Shown here: one piece after another, positions 48,401 through 56,016 of the stretch | Layout: every line of letters starts with the position of its first letter | How positions within the stretch are numbered: position 1 is the stretch's first letter | NCBI RefSeq assembly: GCF_006575665.1 | Contig: NZ_CP041253.1 | Span: 5,087,501 to 5,151,500 of the forward strand | Origin: Echinicola soli | Lineage (GTDB): Bacteria > Bacteroidota > Bacteroidia > Cytophagales > Cyclobacteriaceae | Reading direction: 5' to 3' | Length of the DNA stretch: 64,000 nt | The notes under the pieces: generated by a model | What the model saw: the letters and a program-made list of their open reading frames with translations, nothing else | The model's database searches: none | What the model was told of the DNA's origin: nothing | Translations under genes and position numbers: made by a program

Positions 48401-48576
48401 GTGCCTTTTACCAATACAGAAACACCGATCAAAGGCTCGCCACTATCTCCATCCTTTACCACTCCTTTCACTACAGTCCCTTGCGCAAACAGACCTAAAG
48501 ACCCAACCATACTTATTAAAATAATTAATAAAGAAAACCAAGATTTGACCTGTACAAACCTGTTGAAATACCCCAT
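45493..48576 (-). CDS. SusC/RagA TonB-dependent outer-membrane transporter
   Basis: 1027 residues. Signal peptide (about 1-32), a carboxypeptidase-D-like domain typical of SusC (VVKGVVKDGDSGEPLIGVSV, about 33-110), a TonB box region and plug (VVIVGYGVQEKRNLTGSI, NPLYVVDGVPI, IESIEVLKDAASTAIYGSRA, GVVLITTKRGK) and a 22-strand barrel ending in RTVIVGLSIGL. It imports oligosaccharide across the outer membrane with energy from TonB-ExbBD. First gene of the nag operon. Its promoter and LacI operator are visible upstream. Confidence 0.96.
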   Translation of the reverse strand: MGYFNRFVQVKSWFSLLIILISMVGSLGLFAQGTVVKGVVKDGDSGEPLIGVSVLVKGTSKGVVTDMDGAYSIEGVSPEDVLIYSYLGYSKQEITIGSRSVLDVTLISNASDLDEVVIVGYGVQEKRNLTGSIVSVGSDEVRKTNMQDPISLLQGRAAGVQVTSNSGAPGGGMTINIRGSSSLNAGNNPLYVVDGVPIETNVTSSLNGSENFGLNPLAAINPADIESIEVLKDAASTAIYGSRAANGVVLITTKRGKEGRAQINVNAHTGVSQITRKLDVLNASQYRSAVLDSYANSDGGREPISAIVDSLSSTNNGDVDWQSELLRKAVQTNVDLSIQGGSENTRYAWSTSFLDQDGIIINSNYRRITSRLNVDFKVTDRLTVGQSISYSNGVNNRINAAGTGNLSIIRELLIRPPSYSMYLPDGSINGYQFGKRNPVGLAEQSTNLNKTNRIIAGQYLEYQLAEGLKFRTSVNVDFLSMKEDTFIPSTLDYREGYNTGSVRSINNLTWSNENIVTYQKQVDGKHNVGGLVGFSYQDWDYERTGLDGMFFPSDDIRTMNGAGTISNQGVNITTSHSLLSYFGRVSYDYDRRYLFEANLRADGSSRFGRDNRFGFFPSASVGWRFSDEGFLSGVGVLDDGKLRFSAGQTGNEAIGNYTSQGEFMVGTNYLDYSGAAPTVMPNSGLTWETTTQYNAGIDLAFWQGRLNLTVDAYIKDTKDLLYNVPIPRETGFGYITQNIGKIQNKGIEVLLNTHNVTTQHFNWSTSLNISTNTNIVKELPEELLTNGFIQNGNYHILQEGYPIGTFFGWRFDGVYARDEDNVNGVTNGSQGPVYEGGDPIWHDLNRDNVIDQNDRQVIGNATPDFFGGITNDLSYKNFSLSFMFQFSYGGEIYSEINHQRNSIVRYNNLSTDALTRWREQGDITDFPKPVQDDPLQSDSRIQSRWVEDGSYIKLKNVNLRYSLPLKLVNRIGLTRMDTYVTGTNLITWTKYTGFDPDVSSYSGLRIGVDEGSYPQSRTVIVGLSIGL

Positions 48577-48625
48577 AGAATTTGGATTAAAATGTTTTCA
48601 GAAGAATTTTCATAATCATATTATC

Positions 48626-48657
48626 CAAATGTAAACGTTATGCAAAAAAATAGCAAA
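48626..48657 (-). promoter_or_regulatory. Bacteroidota-type promoter of the susC/nag operon
   Basis: Minus strand: -33 TTTG (48657-48654), 20-base spacer, -7 TACATTTG (48633-48626), close to the TTTG-N19-20-TAnnTTTG consensus. The leader to the susC ATG is about 45 bases. The -33 box lies inside the operator at 48653-48664. Confidence 0.75.
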
Positions 48658-48664
48658 CGTTTGC
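48653..48664. promoter_or_regulatory. LacI-family operator 1, GCAAACGTTTGC
   Basis: Perfect 12-bp palindrome with a central CG, the classic LacI/CcpA-class half-site arrangement. It covers the -33 element of the susC promoter, so a bound repressor would block RNA polymerase. A degenerate copy, GTAAACGTTATGC, lies at 48631-48643 over the -7 box. Confidence 0.85.
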
Positions 48665-48768
48665 ATATATTTTTCATTACACTTAATGAATTATTGGAGT
48701 GGTGCATATATTTGAATTACATCCCTACTTATCATTTAAGAGGCCCTTTTAAAAATTATCCTTATATT

Positions 48769-48780
48769 GCAAACGTTTGC
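48769..48780. promoter_or_regulatory. LacI-family operator 2, GCAAACGTTTGC
   Basis: Second perfect copy, 12 bp before the regulator's ATG and downstream of a TATATTTG candidate -7 box at 48707-48714. Suggests autoregulation, and possible looping with operator 1 (116 bp apart, about 11 turns). Confidence 0.85.
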
Positions 48781-48792
48781 CGAAAGTTTTCC

Positions 48793-49833
48793 ATGATTAA
48801 AAGAAGAATTACCCTAAAGGATTTGTCCAAAGAACTTGACCTGGCTGTTTCAACAATTTCACGAGCCTTGGACGACCATCCTGGAATAAGCCCAGAAACA
48901 AAGGAAAGAGTCAAGCTAAAAGCCGATGAATTGGGCTTTACCCGGAATTCCATTGCTTCGAGTTTTAGAAAAAGTAAAACACTAACGATAGGGGTAATTG
49001 CTCCTCAAATCGACATCCACTTTCATTCACTTGTCATCAGCGGAATAGAGGAATATGCCTATAAGGCAGGTTACAACGTAACGATTTTCCAAAGCAGAAA
49101 CTCATTCAAACGAGAAAAGAGAATTACCGAAACCCTGCAGAACAATATGTTTGCTGGAGTAATCATCTGCCAAGGAGCAGAAACAAGGGGCATAGACCAC
49201 TTTAAGAAACTGAAAAAGATGAAAATGCCCTTGGTCTTTTATGACCGGGTGCCTACGGGCTTTGAGGCGAACAAAGTTATCATCAATGATTTTGAATCTT
49301 CATTGCGGGCCACGGAACATTTGATCGAAAAAGGATGTAAAAATATAGCACATATTGGTGGTCCTCAAACAACTGGAATTTTCAAATCCAGATATGAAGG
49401 TTTTAGGAAAGCATTGGAAAATCACCATCTTGAGATTTCATCCAGTTTCATCCACTTTACAAAGGGGTTAACCTATGACGAAGGCCTGTCAGCTGCAAAA
49501 GAACTTCTTTCCCAACCTGTCAAACCGGATGGAATTTTTTGCTCCAATGACTACACCGCGGTCAGTGCCATTCAGGTATTCCAAAAAAATGGGTTCAAAG
49601 TACCAGACCAAGTGGCAGTTGTCGGCTTTAGCAATTATCCAATTTCCAAAATCATAGAACCCAACCTTTCTTCGGTAAACGACCGGGCGTTCGAAATGGG
49701 CCAAGCGGCAGCAAAACTTCTTATCAGGCAAATTGAAGATGAGGAGGATTTGATCGAGTCTGAAATTGTCACGCTAAAAACTGAATTGATTATCAGAGAG
49801 TCCAGTTCAAAAAAACAGGGGGATATTTCCTAA
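48793..49833 (+). CDS. LacI-family transcriptional regulator of the nag operon
   Basis: 346 residues from the ATG at 48793 (MIKRRITLKDLSKELDLAVS), which puts the LacI HTH at the N terminus as usual; a much longer frame would run through the operators. HTH 5-30 with TISRALDDHPGIS, hinge helix (NSIASSFRKSKT) and periplasmic-binding-protein-like effector domain (LTIGVIAPQID to the C terminus). It is divergent from susC. The two palindromes between the genes fit this family. Repression relieved by GlcNAc or GlcNAc-6-P is likely but not readable from sequence. Confidence 0.94.
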   Translation: MIKRRITLKDLSKELDLAVSTISRALDDHPGISPETKERVKLKADELGFTRNSIASSFRKSKTLTIGVIAPQIDIHFHSLVISGIEEYAYKAGYNVTIFQSRNSFKREKRITETLQNNMFAGVIICQGAETRGIDHFKKLKKMKMPLVFYDRVPTGFEANKVIINDFESSLRATEHLIEKGCKNIAHIGGPQTTGIFKSRYEGFRKALENHHLEISSSFIHFTKGLTYDEGLSAAKELLSQPVKPDGIFCSNDYTAVSAIQVFQKNGFKVPDQVAVVGFSNYPISKIIEPNLSSVNDRAFEMGQAAAKLLIRQIEDEEDLIESEIVTLKTELIIRESSSKKQGDIS

Positions 49834-49928
49834 AACCAGTTGCCATTCCCCTCAACACTGATATCCTAAGGAGCGAGTGATAAACAAAAGAATTTCACTT
49901 CTCCTTAGAAAGGGCGCCACTTGAGAAA

Positions 49929-49992
49929 AGAAAAAAAAGGGCCCTAAAGCCCTCTTATATCAGCGAAGGAATAAAACCTTCTGCAGTGATGG
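49929..49992 (-). terminator. Hairpin with A run, probable leftward terminator; copy of an element at 31481
   Basis: AGGGC (49938-49942), loop CCTAAA, GCCCT (49949-49953), preceded by eight A, which on the minus strand is a T tract after the stem. The hydrolase gene at 50035 ends just upstream in that direction. The tail TTCTGCAGTGATG (at about 49979) recurs after the same kind of hairpin at 31519. Confidence 0.55.
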
Positions 49993-50034
49993 GGAGTGTT
50001 GTATTCAATCTTCTCCCAATTATATTTATGTAAG

Positions 50035-50910
50035 TTATTTCAAAAAATCTGAGATTGCATTTGCAATTTGCCCAGGCTTCTCCTCAGCAAGAAAATGCCC
50101 GCATCCTTCTATCTCCATCATTTCATACTCAAAAGCATTCCGGGAAAGGAAACCCTCCAAGATTCCCTGGGTAGCAGATGATGCAATTCCCATGGTCAAA
50201 TTGTTAATTTTAGGATAGGTTTTCTGTTCTGAAATATCCTCTCCGAAAGTTTGATACCATGCATTGGATGCTCTTATGTTTTCTCTGTTATTATAGTGGT
50301 GACTGTACACTGCACGGTCAAAATCATTGATGGCATCTTTATTAATAAGGAGCCTGTCCAAAACATGGTTTAACAACAATTCAAAACGTCCTTCCAGCAA
50401 TTGGCTAGGCAAATCCCTTAACTGATTAAAAGCTACCCACCAAGGATAAACCGGGGCTCCTACAGGCAACATCGGAAGTTTATACAAGTTTTCATCGGGA
50501 GGTGGGGTATCTAAAAGAATCAGTTTATCAATGCTATCAGGATGGTTGACAGCAAATGAATAAGCGACATTGGCACCTATATCATGTCCGGCAATATGCG
50601 CGCTCTCGTACCCTAATGATATCACTAATTCTCTTATATCACCAGCCATGTTTTTCTTGGTATAGCCTTCTTCTGGTTTATCACTATCACCCATTCCACG
50701 CAGGTCAACTGCAATTACAGTATAATTCTCAGCTAGATACGGCATAATATGGCGGTAAGACCACCAGGTCTGAGGCCAGCCGGGCAATAATATCAATGGT
50801 TCTCCCCTTCCTCCCTTCACATAGTGAATATTTATTCCATTGACTTTCTGAAAGCAACTGGAGAAACCAGTCATTTTTTTGATAAGATTTTCTATTGAAT
50901 ATTGACTCAT
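50035..50910 (-). CDS. Alpha/beta hydrolase, epoxide hydrolase/haloacetate dehalogenase-like
   Basis: 291 residues. Motifs: LILLPGWPQTWWSYRH (oxyanion hole HGxP-like with W), IAVDLRGMGDSDKP, nucleophile elbow AGHDIGAN with Asp in place of Ser, which marks the epoxide hydrolase/dehalogenase branch, a cap domain (about 145-220), and MEIEGCGHFLAEEKP carrying the catalytic His. No signal peptide. It begins 30 bp after the TetR gene and should be co-transcribed with it. Substrate unknown; detoxification of a reactive compound is a fair guess given the TetR partner. Confidence 0.9.
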   Translation of the reverse strand: MSQYSIENLIKKMTGFSSCFQKVNGINIHYVKGGRGEPLILLPGWPQTWWSYRHIMPYLAENYTVIAVDLRGMGDSDKPEEGYTKKNMAGDIRELVISLGYESAHIAGHDIGANVAYSFAVNHPDSIDKLILLDTPPPDENLYKLPMLPVGAPVYPWWVAFNQLRDLPSQLLEGRFELLLNHVLDRLLINKDAINDFDRAVYSHHYNNRENIRASNAWYQTFGEDISEQKTYPKINNLTMGIASSATQGILEGFLSRNAFEYEMMEIEGCGHFLAEEKPGQIANAISDFLK

Positions 50911-50940
50911 ATCTATATGTTTTCCGATTCTGACTTTATT

Positions 50941-51498
50941 TTATTCTTTTAATCCAATAGCTCCTTTGAAGGAAATCCAAGCAAACTTCTTACTATCGTT
51001 CTTGGAAACATCCCCAGACTCAAAGGCATAAACAGTAGTTTCAATGATTGATCCGAACAAATTAAATATCCAAGGGATAGTTAGTTCTTCGTTAATGCGT
51101 TTCTCTTTTTGGAGATCCCTGATGATTTTTAACCATCTGTTTTTAACGCTATCGGATTCAAATTCATTTTTTCTTTCTAAACCTGAAAAGTCACTATTCT
51201 CATAGATTCTTTTGATGAATGAATACTTTGCTCCTTGTTCAATGGCGGCAAACAGCATGTTTCTTACTTTGCTTATTTGGTCACTGCCCCTTTCATAGGC
51301 TTCATTCATCGCTTTGTTACAACTTTCGAGCATCTCCTTTTTACAGCACTCCATTAAGTTTTGGCGACTTTCAAAATATCGATGCAGCGTTCTGCGAGTA
51401 ACCCCAGCTTCTTCAGCAACTTTGTCCAGGGTGTTCGACTCATTACTTCGAAAGCACTTTACCGCGGCTGCTATAATTTTAGATTTCGTACCTCCCAT
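50941..51498 (-). CDS. TetR/AcrR-family regulator
   Basis: 185 residues. N-terminal HTH with KIIAAAVKCFRSNESNTLDK then VAEEAGVTRRTLHRYFESR, the TetR signature, and a variable C-terminal ligand domain. First gene of a two-gene operon with the hydrolase, and probably represses it. The start codon lies inside a pair of ATGTCACAAA repeats (51497-51536), which supports autorepression. Confidence 0.92.
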   Translation of the reverse strand: MGGTKSKIIAAAVKCFRSNESNTLDKVAEEAGVTRRTLHRYFESRQNLMECCKKEMLESCNKAMNEAYERGSDQISKVRNMLFAAIEQGAKYSFIKRIYENSDFSGLERKNEFESDSVKNRWLKIIRDLQKEKRINEELTIPWIFNLFGSIIETTVYAFESGDVSKNDSKKFAWISFKGAIGLKE

Positions 51499-51536
51499 GT
51501 CACAAACATATGAAAAATGTCACAAAAATATGACAT
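51497..51536. promoter_or_regulatory. Probable TetR operator
   Basis: ATGTCACAAACATATGA (51497-51513) is followed 20 bp later by ATGTCACAAAAATATGACAT (51517-51536). The second is a palindrome with arms ATGTCA/TGACAT and an 8-base centre. The first overlaps the start codon of the TetR gene. Binding by the adjacent TetR protein is inferred. Confidence 0.65.
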
Positions 51537-51734
51537 AATAAAAAGAATAAATTAATCCGGCACCAGATTTACTATAAAATTGAAGGAGATTGCGGCCAAA
51601 TACAGCCAAACTTGATTTGGGAAGTCCCGTGCGTACTATGGTGGATACTGCGCACGCCAGCGTAGTCGCATCGTGGGCTTAAAGCATACGGCCGTTTGCT
51701 GGATTTGCGTATATTTTTTATACAGCTCCCTTCC

Positions 51735-52241
51735 TGACCGATTCCTTCGGTACTGTTATGACATCATATCCATAATCGGCATAGGTCTCCCACATCTTCT
51801 CGAAGGTCAGGACAGCTTCCTTCCAATCCTGTTTCCGTTCACTGTCTGTTTGTTAGATTTCCTTCCAAGGGGGAAGGAAAAATACCGATGTAGTGTACCT
51901 CCAGTTTTTCGCATAGGCTTGCATCCTTTCACTTATGGGTGACTGGATAAGTGCCCGGTAGCATATGGCATCCAAAAATCCACGGTCAAAAAAGACAGGA
52001 ATTTCCTTGCCTTCCCTATGACAGGTTTCCCCAAAACTCATGACGGAACGGTCAAACATGCTTTCCATAAAAATCCCCTGTCCCGCCAGGGAAGGGCATT
52101 GCCGTCCTTCTCCTGCAGTTCACGAGCGATCTCAGGCACCGTTTATGTCCCCTGTTTTTTTTCGTCCAAGAGCGCTGTTTTCCCCACTTCGGGGCCGCCT
52201 GTGATCACATAAAAGTTGCGCTTAAAACTTTGCTCCACCAT
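51735..52241 (-). pseudogene. Decayed AAA_28-type ATPase
   Basis: The frame starts at 52241 with MVEQSFKRNFYVITGGPEVG-KTALL (Walker A), meets a stop (TAA) after about 30 codons, continues as TVPEIARELQEKDGNALPW, then shifts frame into FDRSVMSFGETCHREGKEIP, VFFDRGFLDAICYRAL and SVFFLPPWKEI with another stop, and trails off near 51735. These are the successive motifs of the small ATP-binding proteins with ITGGPGSGKTT, ALPW and FFDRGxxD blocks. At least two stops and one frameshift show that it is dead. Confidence 0.82.
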
Positions 52242-52308
52242 TTACTGTTAATTCGTATTTATTGAACAATAATGAAAGGATGGACAGCCCCCATCCAACG
52301 CGTCTTTT

Positions 52309-52845
52309 TCAGGGTTTCTTCCGTTTGTACACCAACTGGACAAGACCTGTATCAAATGTTTTGGCAGCCACCAGTTCGAGCTTTTGTTCTGGCCTGCCCT
52401 CCTTGAACAGCCTTGTTCCTTCTCCGAGCAATACCGGTACCACCGAAATGGTCATTTCATCTACCAGGTCACTGTTCAACAGCTCATCAATGATTTCTGC
52501 ACCACCGTCACAATAGATGTTCTTCCCGTCCCCGCTCTTTAACTTTTTCACCAACTCGGCAGGCCCTCCCGAATGGAATGTCACCTTGCCTTGGTTTGGC
52601 CTGGCTTTCCTGGTGATGACATGTACCTCCCTGTCCCCGTTGTCATAGTGGCCGGGACCTATGGTCCTCAGGACATAATCATAGGTCTTTCTTCCGACAA
52701 TGACCGTATCTACCGTTGCCATGAATCCGGCATAGCCATAATCTTCCCCTTCCTTTTCTACTGAAGTCAGGAAACTTAAATCCTCATTTGGCCCGGAAAT
52801 AAACCCATCCAGACTGGTGGCAATAAACAATGACAGTTTTCTCAT
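52309..52845 (-). CDS. Dihydrofolate reductase-like protein (RibD C-terminal domain family)
   Basis: 178 residues from the ATG at 52845 (MRKLSLFIATSLDGFISGPN). The family motifs are ATSLDGFI, TVIVGRKTYDYVL, NIYCDGGAEIIDELLNSDLV, and a C-terminal EGTRLFKEG. NAD(P)H-dependent reductases of this family act on pteridine- or pyrimidine-like substrates, but stand-alone copies such as this (YyaP/YwjB-like) have no known substrate. Single gene; not part of a riboflavin operon. Confidence 0.9.
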   Translation of the reverse strand: MRKLSLFIATSLDGFISGPNEDLSFLTSVEKEGEDYGYAGFMATVDTVIVGRKTYDYVLRTIGPGHYDNGDREVHVITRKARPNQGKVTFHSGGPAELVKKLKSGDGKNIYCDGGAEIIDELLNSDLVDEMTISVVPVLLGEGTRLFKEGRPEQKLELVAAKTFDTGLVQLVYKRKKP

Positions 52846-53055
52846 GGATCTTTTTTTGACCAAAAAGCAAGATATAGGCACCTGCGCAATTTATTGTCAT
52901 CAACTGTCCCATTTTAAATTGATGCACGGACAATATCCTTTGGGGCCTTTTCCATTAAATGCAATAAAAATACAGAAGCCAGATGGGCAAAACGGGAAGA
53001 CTGCTGGTCATGCTGGTCTTTTCCGTTAAATCGTATTCACATTCGATCATGGACC

Positions 53056-53706
53056 TTATTCAATAGAGAAGCTCACACCACCCTGGGTTGCATATTTTTG
53101 GGACCGGCCAATAGAAAGCATCCACCGGTCATAGGTAGCTTTTGCCAGCCACTGTACCTGATAGTTATCTTTAAGCTCTGGGGCCGAAGCAGCTTTTTTG
53201 GCAAGGCTGTGGGCCTGTTCATAAAGGAAACTGTCATGCATCGGGTTATGGTGAAGGATAAAGGCTGCATGAAACCTATCGATGGGACTAAATTCCGATT
53301 CCCTGTCCATCACTTCTCTCACCTGTTTCAAGCGAACACTGTCCCTTCTGCGCATTTCCTTGCGGAAAGGGGGCACAAAAAACTGGAGGTTCATTCTGTC
53401 CCCTTGGTCGGTAGAATAGGCATGGGCAAGCACTTTGGAACTATCATCGGATGAAATAATGGGATCCGGCAATGGACGCAGCAGCCCAATTACCAAGCCG
53501 GTCAGGACGATTCCTAACATGGTCATCGGGGAATAGAACCTCTTTACCAACAGCTTGTTTCGCCACATCAATATTATTCCCGCCATAAGCATATATATGA
53601 TCATCCCACCGAGCAGGGCCAATAATACGAATGCAAACCAGGGATATTGGTAGGAAAAATACGCCACCACCAAAAGGATGACGGCATAGGTTATCAGCTT
53701 CTTCAT
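53056..53706 (-). CDS. Small membrane protein, DUF6624-like C-terminal domain (paralogue B)
   Basis: 216 residues. Close paralogue of the protein at 4167-4820: same topology (hydrophobic segments at about 5-20, 22-45, 57-80) and same blocks TDQGDRMN, FHAAFILHHN, QWLAKATYDRWMLSIG and TQGGVSF. About 60 percent of residues look identical by eye. The conserved HHN and DR residues in both copies suggest a shared function that I cannot name. The upstream 32-bp element at 53773-53804 is also conserved. Single gene, no partner in the same direction nearby. Confidence 0.85.
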   Translation of the reverse strand: MKKLITYAVILLVVAYFSYQYPWFAFVLLALLGGMIIYMLMAGIILMWRNKLLVKRFYSPMTMLGIVLTGLVIGLLRPLPDPIISSDDSSKVLAHAYSTDQGDRMNLQFFVPPFRKEMRRRDSVRLKQVREVMDRESEFSPIDRFHAAFILHHNPMHDSFLYEQAHSLAKKAASAPELKDNYQVQWLAKATYDRWMLSIGRSQKYATQGGVSFSIE

Positions 53707-53772
53707 TATGATTGGTTTTACGATTTTTTACCCAGGAAGGAAATCAACGTCCACGTGCCCCATTCGTAAAAC

Positions 53773-53804
53773 GGACACCTGTTGTACACCATTGGACACC
53801 TTTG
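53773..53804 (-). promoter_or_regulatory. Direct-repeat operator upstream of paralogue B, probable LytTR-type site
   Basis: GGACAC at 53773 and 53794, 21 bp apart, in a 32-bp block that differs from 4888-4919 at only a few positions. It is 67-98 bp before the ATG, against 68-99 bp in copy A. Confidence 0.65.
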
Positions 53805-54295
53805 ACAATTGAAAAGCCATGAAACGTATCAGGATTATTTCTTAAAACGTACCTATTCAACCGCAGCGACCAATTTGGCAGGCGACTTGAAAACACCTCC
53901 ATATTATTTGACCTATTATTTTCAATAACAGTACCAAAGCTTTCCGTATTCGGACCATATCGATCAAAAATGCGTAAGAGCCCAGCTATACCCAATAACT
54001 AAAAAAAGGACAAGCTCGTGACAAAAATACCAAAAACCACTCCCCACACTACTATAACCAGTACCAAAAACCTCCAGCGGGCTAAAGTAAGGGAAGACAG
54101 GTAAATAAACCAGAACAATATTTTTGACCTAAGCACTCCCAAAAAACAAAAGGTTAAAGCTTTTCCCATAAAATCACAGCATCAGCAGTCTCCCATACAT
54201 TAGGATCTTCTGCCATAAAAAGTAAGGTCGTCATTAGGTTTCACTATAGCCCTCCCAGCGTGTAGCAAAAAAGTGATATTTTTCGAATTTTCAAA
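53805..54295. other. Intergenic stretch between paralogue B and ilvD
   Basis: No supported gene. A CAATAACAGTACCAAAG-type patch near 53928 resembles CAAGAACAGTACCGAAAG near 5040 upstream of paralogue A, so homology of the two upstream regions may extend further. Confidence 0.4.
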
Positions 54296-55987
54296 TTAAA
54301 ACCCATCCGTATTTAAGACAGCTCCGTTGCTTGCATTTGTTACCAATGCTCTGTATTGACGTAGCCAACCAGATGTCAATTCCTTTTTTATAGGGGTGAA
54401 ATCAGCCTTTCTTTTAGCAATTTCATCATCTGTCAATCTCACGGATAAAATATATTGGTCAACGTCAATATGAATTTCATCACCATCTTTCAGTAAGCCA
54501 ATCATACCTCCTTCGGCTGCTTCTGGACTTACATGGCCAATACTTGCTCCTCTTGTAGCTCCACTAAAACGGCCATCAGTAATCAAGGCTACTTTATCCC
54601 CCAGGCCCAATCCCATAATCAAAGATGTGGGAGCTAACATCTCTTGCATACCTGGGCCTCCCTTCGGCCCTTCATAGCGGATCACAACCACGTTGCCGGC
54701 TTTAATTCTTCGGTTTATAATCCCCTCAATGGCCTCAGCTTGCCCGTCGAAGCAAACAGCTGTACCTGTAAAGACCCTCTCACCAGTAATGCCAGCAGTT
54801 TTAATTACCGCCCCTTCTTCTGCCAGATTACCATACAAAATTGCCAACCCGCCTACTTCCGAATATGGATTATCTGCTGTGCGGATAATGCTGGTGTCTT
54901 TGATGGCTGCATCTTTAATTTTTTCCAACAGCGTTTCTCCTGAAATAGTGATATTGTCTATTAAGATATCTTTCCCTCTTTTGGTTATCTCTTTCATTAC
55001 AGCATTTACGCCCCCCGCTTTGTTTATGTCCTCCATGTGCACTGTAGAAAGGCTAGGCGAAATTTTAGCTAAATGCGAAACTCTGTGTGAGATACTATTG
55101 ATAGCTTCAAGGTTAAAATCTACATCAGCTTCCTTCGCAATAGCTAACATGTGTAGAACAGTATTCGAGCTACCGCCCATTGCCATATCAACAGCAAATG
55201 CATTTCGTACCGCATGTTCATTCAAGATGTTTCTCAATTGGAATTTCTCTGTTTGCTCTTTGCATTTGGCAATTTCACAAATCCTCCTGGCAGCTCTTCT
55301 GTACAGTTCTTCCCGTTCTTTGGTAAATGCCAGAATCGTCCCGTTACCGGGAAGCGCAATTCCCATCGCTTCCATAAGCGTGTTCATGGAATTGGCAGTA
55401 AACATACCCGAACAGCTGCCACCGCTTGGACAAGCATTGCATTCTACATCCAGTAATTCTTCCTCCGACATTTTGCCGGCTTCGAACTTACCTACCGCTT
55501 CGAAAGCAGAAGCAAGGTCAATAGGTACCCCCTCTTTGGTATGTCCTTTTTTCATTGGACCTCCACTTACAAAAATAGTTGGCACATCTACCCTTAAAGC
55601 CCCCATAATCATCCCAGGGACAATTTTATCACAATTTGGAATGGCAATCATCGCATCAAGCTTATGTGCATTCATTACTGTTTCGATAGAATTAGCAATA
55701 ATTTCCCTGGAAGGAAGAGAAAAGAGCATCCCATCATGGCCCATGGCAATACCGTCATCTACTCCGATTGTATTGAATTCAAAAGGCACACAGCCATTTG
55801 CCTTAATTTCTTCTTTTATAATTTTGGAAACGCTGTTTAAAAAATAATGCCCTGGAATAATCTCGATAAAGGAATTAGCGACTCCTATAAACGGCTTTTC
55901 AAAATCAGCGTCCGCTAGTCCAGTCGCTCTAAACAAAGATCTGTGTGGGGTTCTTTGATGTCCTTTTTTTACTTCATCACTTCTCAT
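54296..55987 (-). CDS. ilvD: Dihydroxy-acid dehydratase
   Basis: 563 residues. Dehydrates 2,3-dihydroxy-isovalerate or -methylvalerate to the 2-keto acid in valine, isoleucine and leucine synthesis; iron-sulfur enzyme. Motifs: [38 protein letters not shown] and [20 protein letters not shown] (cluster cysteines), [39 protein letters not shown]. The first cluster position carries PGH where PCN occurs in the [2Fe-2S] subgroup. No other ilv gene is nearby. It follows a Crp-type regulator gene by 30 bp on the same strand. Confidence 0.96.
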   Translation of the reverse strand: MRSDEVKKGHQRTPHRSLFRATGLADADFEKPFIGVANSFIEIIPGHYFLNSVSKIIKEEIKANGCVPFEFNTIGVDDGIAMGHDGMLFSLPSREIIANSIETVMNAHKLDAMIAIPNCDKIVPGMIMGALRVDVPTIFVSGGPMKKGHTKEGVPIDLASAFEAVGKFEAGKMSEEELLDVECNACPSGGSCSGMFTANSMNTLMEAMGIALPGNGTILAFTKEREELYRRAARRICEIAKCKEQTEKFQLRNILNEHAVRNAFAVDMAMGGSSNTVLHMLAIAKEADVDFNLEAINSISHRVSHLAKISPSLSTVHMEDINKAGGVNAVMKEITKRGKDILIDNITISGETLLEKIKDAAIKDTSIIRTADNPYSEVGGLAILYGNLAEEGAVIKTAGITGERVFTGTAVCFDGQAEAIEGIINRRIKAGNVVVIRYEGPKGGPGMQEMLAPTSLIMGLGLGDKVALITDGRFSGATRGASIGHVSPEAAEGGMIGLLKDGDEIHIDVDQYILSVRLTDDEIAKRKADFTPIKKELTSGWLRQYRALVTNASNGAVLNTDGF

Positions 55988-56016
55988 AATAGCACTGTTT
56001 ATAGGGAATTAATAAT

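Noticed and set aside
53744..53995. 83-codon minus-strand frame upstream of paralogue B
   Set aside because: It covers the conserved 32-bp operator, and its translation has no counterpart upstream of paralogue A.
54693..55847. 384-codon plus-strand frame antisense to ilvD
   Set aside because: It lies wholly within the well-conserved ilvD coding sequence on the opposite strand and its translation has no domain character. The frame is a by-product of codon bias.
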